A DNA stretch of 35,000 bases, from contig CAUJGJ010000242.1 of assembly GCA_963170055.1 (NCBI GenBank), positions 802,501-837,500 of the forward strand, written 5' to 3'. Below, piece by piece: positions 31,340-35,000 of the stretch; position 1 is the stretch's first letter; every line of letters begins with the position of its first letter. The stretch is from Halisarca cf. caerulea (lineage: Eukaryota; Porifera; Demospongiae; Chondrillida; Halisarcidae). The notes below the pieces were generated by a model. The model made no database searches. It was not told where the DNA came from and worked only from the letters and a program-made list of their open reading frames with translations. Both the position numbers and the translations under genes were made by a program.

Positions 31340-31727
31340 GATCGCTTAGTGGTTTTATCTAGAGAATCATTGGAATTTTTTGGAAGATCTGTTTTGTCAT
31401 TGCTCAGGTTTCGTGAAGAGTTGCTAGATCCTATGCATGGAGATTTTAGTAAATCTTCTAGTATAGCGTTTTACCAGCTTGCCGCCAGCCCTTTGGGGTG
31501 GGGGGTGTTCCTACATGTGCTTTGCACCCAACCAATTTTAGACTCAAGTACTTAGAGGTCAGGAAACTGTAGTTCACCAATGAAAGCCTGAGAGTTTTCA
31601 GAACACTTATCATTGTAAATTGTGATTATTGCTGAGCTCTCTTTTTAGTGTATATTGATCCTTCTCAGGGCCACATGCACAGGCTGCATGAGAGTAAACC
31701 TCAATTAAATTCCCCACCTATCAATTA

Positions 31728-31925
31728 GAACAGACATACACATGCTCACAGGAAGTCTCATGGTGGGGGAAACAAGTTGTTTATATAATATGTCTCAGTC
31801 ACAGGTCATATAACCCAGCAACCTAACCTGCAAGCTAAATATAGGGATTATATCATCATACTCTATATATATTTTTATGTACATATATGTTACAGTATAA
31901 AAATAATACATATTATATGTATTAG
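31728..31925. repeat. Dispersed repeat, member 1 of a pair
   Basis: Matches 34012-34165: gtctcatgg/ttctcatga, gggaacacaa-like, aagttgttta, tgtctcagtcacagg, cctgcaagctaaatataggg and catactctata. The class is unknown; no ORF. Confidence 0.65.
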
Positions 31926-32327
31926 TTTGTGAACGAAGTTCAGAACCTCGCTAAAACTGAGACGCGCTGGTATAACATGTGCATATTCTGTAAACAGAGG
32001 GGCGTTGTGTGGTTTACAAAGGAATTTGATTTAAAATTTACACGTTTTACTAATATGCATGCGTTAACTAGTCACATGAATGTATATAAAATTAAATTGG
32101 CTTGAAATATAGGCCTTCTCTTTCTCAAACCAAAGTGAATTGTATCGAATATCCCAATAGTCTGCACATTTCGTGTTTTCAAAACGTTCTATAGCTAATA
32201 GTTATTCATTCGTGCTAGAAGAAATATCAATTTCACCGATTGTTACCATTGGTTGGTGACGTCATCATATCACGTGACCGCCTGGTGACAAACGGTGAAA
32301 GAGAGACTTTTGCAACGGGTGAATTTC

Positions 32328-32620
32328 TTTCGAAAACCCAGTCATCTAAAAGGTTGCGTAAAGGAGCCATGTCATGGGAGTTGGATCATATTAGGGAAAA
32401 CTAAATTTTTACTGCTGTCGATTTTGATAGTATGCTCCATTCCCGACATGTGTACAAGTTTGTGGCTTTACTCTGTGTCAAAAACAAAATTTTGATGGAC
32501 ATCTCAGGAACGAAAGAGAATGGTAAGTTCGACAGCGGTGAAAATTAGATATTGATGTTAGAATGTTCTTGACAAAGTATGGCTCTTCTAAACGATGGTT
32601 TACATGACTGGGTTTTGCAC
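32328..32620. repeat. Imperfect foldback repeat
   Basis: aaaacccagtcatctaaaa (about 32333) pairs with the complement of tttacatgactgggttttgc (about 32598). Further in, tactgctgtcga (32410) pairs with tcgacagcggtg (32528). This looks like an old inverted-repeat element. No open frame of note is present. Confidence 0.55.
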
Positions 32621-33039
32621 TAAAGTTATTTTTAAGGTCCGAATCTGTGGTCATTTTTTCAGCTTGGCGAAGTATTGACAATAAAGTTAAGTGAACTGTT
32701 GTAGCATTAAATAGTCATATTGATGTTTTGTATGTTTTATGTATTAATTCCATAAGTACATTAAACACAAAAAATTGTTGGTTGATTTCAGCCGACTTTA
32801 GGACGGCCATTTTGGTAACACTGCACATGTATTATGTCACACCTGCGCGGCAAATTTACAATGAAATTGAATTGGGAAGTCAATGGGATTGTGCATGCCA
32901 TTGGGTGAAATATTTGCACGAATATTATAAGTTGTGATCTATAGTCTCAGACAGCCAGACCCAGCCCTATGATCCTGCATGAAGGAGACGTTGTCGCTGA
33001 GAGGTTTGAGACACACAGCGACATTAAAATTAAGGCCGT

Positions 33040-33330
33040 CAACATTCAGACATTGTCCGACCATCATGTTTTGCCACTTTTGTCCGACTCAAAAGTTTGG
33101 GTCTATGCAGACATTAGGCTGAGCACTACCTGAAATCTCAGATCATAATATTATGCACATGATAATGATACCAACTCATTTGATTTGTAATGTGAGTATC
33201 TATGCATGTATATAATATGCAGTATGTTTTCATTTACATCGTATGTTGTGCTTGTACTCTGGCACATGACATTGTGCACTTCTCCAAAAATATGTCCAAC
33301 GAAAACTAAAATTTTATGCCATTAAAGTTT
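33040..33330. repeat. Dispersed repeat, copy B
   Basis: Partner of 1519-1860: acattcagacattgtccgac at about 33044, then ttgtccgactcaaaag, gcagacatta and aaaactaaaattttatg. Limits are approximate. Confidence 0.5.
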
Positions 33331-34011
33331 AGACTAACCTAGAACTAGCTGGTAGCCATTTTGTCACATTACTGTCGCATGCATATTAGAAGTGACGTCA
33401 CCTAAGAGAGTCACTAGTATGGTGAAATAGTGTATTCTTTGACAAAGTTACTTCATTTCATGCCTTTATTTCGCTGATATGTACTCTGACTTCACCAAGA
33501 AAGACGGAAAACTCAAATTTTGGCTTTTGCTGCACTTTCATATGCGATCTACGTTATAGAAGATGAAGGACGATGTTTTTAAAAGAGAGAGTGCCGAAGC
33601 TCAGACCTGGTATGCCAGCGGTGTTAGCCCAAACTTTTAATGACGTGTTCAACCTTCAATTTGAAGGCTTTTAATCACTTAGTTTCGCATCGCTAGCCCT
33701 TACTCTTGCTATTGATGGTATCACAGGAAAGGGGCTGGTGACGAGCAACTAAGATTCATCGTACACGAAGGCTAGCGCTATTTCACTTGAGCGAGTCGAT
33801 CTTTGGCAGTTTAAACATCATGTAAGGCTGTTTTGAACGGTTTTGAAATCTTTGCAATAATATTTTTTGCCCAAGTCACGGCCTGGTCACATGACATCGT
33901 ATCGCGAAGCCAGCTAAGGTTGTGACATTCCTTTTGTTAGACACCTCCGCTCAATTTCGAAGCTCACGTGTCCCAGATCGTGACATGCGATATAGCACAG
34001 ACACCTATGTC

Positions 34012-34165
34012 CACATGCACACGGGAATTCTCATGAAGGGGAACACAATTAAGTTGTTTATGTCTCAGTCACAGGATATATATAGCCTGCAAGCTAAATA
34101 TAGGGTTGATATCAGCATACTCTATAATATTATACATATTTATGTACATATTATATGTATAAAAA
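34012..34165. repeat. Dispersed repeat, member 2 of a pair, upstream of the Bcl-2-like exon
   Basis: Shares gcctgcaagctaaatatagg with 31728-31925 and ends about 215 bp before the Bcl-2-like start codon, so it may lie in that gene's promoter or 5' untranslated region. Confidence 0.65.
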
Positions 34166-34379
34166 TATATACAGTACGTATATAGGAAGGAATGCATGTG
34201 GACATGTTATGCGTAACCCCATGAATATTGTTGTAAGGGTTGTTGTGGTCACAAAGTGAAGTGGGTATGGCTAATGTACCGGATCTGTTGACCTCACTCC
34301 AGCTGGCACTGCCCACATGCATCACCACCCTATAAATTGAAGCTGTTGTGTTCGATATCTTGTCCTTGCCTGATGCAAG

Positions 34380-34952
34380 ATGTTCTCTGCGCTTTCTTCG
34401 CGTCTTCACTTTATTGCGGGACAGAAACCTCCCATGGAAATCAGGATGGATACTCATCAATTGGCAAGATCTCTATCACTGCAGCCCGCATTATTTGTGC
34501 AGACAAAGTTTCGTAGAGTTTTAAGAGGCTTTGTGACAAAACAACTAAAAGAAGATGGTCATTTAAACCTAGCTGACAGCTTGAACGAAGAGACAGAAAC
34601 AATTCTACCCTATTCAGAGCCTGTGAATGACGTAGGCGAAGTTTTACACCCTCTTATAGAAAGTTTCAGTAAAAACCGCTTTGAAGAACTGCAAAGCATG
34701 TGTGAGAGAGAGTCCCTGAGCCAATATAACGCACGAAGCAGATTCAGAGGCATTCTCAACAGGATGACATCTAATATCCTCAAAACACCTATGAATGTCC
34801 ATCAATTTGTGACTGTAATGGCCTTTACCGGGCACGTAGCGGTTCACTGCGCCAATCACAACATGGAAGAACAGTTGGTGGAGGTTGTCGATGAAGCAGA
34901 AAAGTTCCTGCACGAGAAACAACCCATCTGGATACCGACATCAACAGTTGAG
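34380..34952 (+). CDS. Bcl-2-family-like protein, first coding exon (gene continues past window)
   Basis: An open exon of 191 codons starts at ATG 34380, the first Met after an in-frame TGA at 34371, and ends GAG before the donor gtaagt at 34953 in phase 0. An internal Met at 34434 is an alternative start. By eye the protein follows the Bcl-2 fold plan. A BH4-like helix lies near residues 44-62 (VLRGFVTKQLKEDGH). A weak BH3-like segment at about 87-104 lacks the usual Gly-Asp. ARSRFRGIL (118-126) is followed by a BH1-like stretch at 138-158 (MNVHQFVTVMAFTGHVAVHC). QPIWI (181-185) corresponds to the start of BH2. A membrane anchor, if present, would lie in a later exon outside the window. Bcl-2 proteins control mitochondrial apoptosis, and sponges and cnidarians have divergent members. 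Whether this one is pro- or anti-apoptotic cannot be read here. Confidence 0.72.
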
Positions 34953-35000
34953 GTAAGTTCTTGTGGCTATTTCAGTAAAACCCACACTCTTTACAAAGCC

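Larger units (their letters stand above)
31340..34379. other. Intergenic stretch upstream of the Bcl-2-like gene
   Basis: Apart from the repeats listed separately, I see no coding exon with recognisable protein similarity. A 77-codon open frame at 31322-31555 matches nothing I know. Confidence 0.5.

Noticed and set aside
34140..34460. 106-residue minus-strand open frame upstream of the Bcl-2-like exon
   Set aside because: Overlaps the start of the better-supported plus-strand exon and a dispersed repeat; no recognisable similarity.

Overview
The window is eukaryotic, most likely from an early-branching animal. Every confident gene is split by GT-AG introns, the proteins are metazoan families, and the DNA is full of (GT)n/(GA)n/(TA)n microsatellites, minisatellites and short TA-flanked DNA transposons. 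A demosponge is my best guess, from the divergent Bcl-2-like protein and the endless tacgtatgtac-type low-complexity DNA. That guess is an inference; the sequence does not prove it.

Layout: 1-3220 holds a decayed LINE 3' end, microsatellites, a dispersed repeat and a ~1.1 kb minisatellite of 32-bp units. A HINT2-like mitochondrial histidine-triad protein lies on the minus strand in three exons (5541 down to 3223). It is divergent, head-to-head, with a phenylalanine hydroxylase (PAH) gene of 13 exons (5861-17514, 451 aa); about 320 bp separate the two start codons. The block running from HINT intron 1 through PAH and its 3' flank is then repeated in tandem: unit 1 about 4712-19628, unit 2 about 19629-30240. 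Unit 2 carries a second intact 13-exon PAH (20659-27022, 451 aa) and a broken orphan HINT exon 1. A further piece of the PAH 3' flank recurs at about 30946-31260. From 31340 to 34379 I see no gene. The window ends with the first coding exon of a Bcl-2-family-like gene (34380-34952).

Most notable: both PAH paralogs are open end to end with intact splice sites and metal ligands. Copy 1 has Met where PAH and tyrosine hydroxylase have Trp (human PAH W326) and tryptophan hydroxylase has Phe, a position that lines the amino-acid substrate pocket. Copy 1 has also received a LINE, two TA-flanked DNA elements, a CAGTG-type MITE, a hAT-like element and a minisatellite, all absent from copy 2. Copy 2 therefore supplies clean 'empty sites' that define those insertions to the base. 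One element landed inside a 5' splice site. In the orphan HINT exon, a 45-bp perfect palindrome with a 7-bp target duplication breaks the frame.

The PAH copies would each convert L-phenylalanine to L-tyrosine in the cytosol; HINT2 is a mitochondrial nucleoside phosphoramidase/hydrolase. No functional link between the three gene families is evident beyond the shared HINT/PAH promoter region. Uncollapsed haplotypes placed in tandem by an assembler is the main alternative to true duplication.
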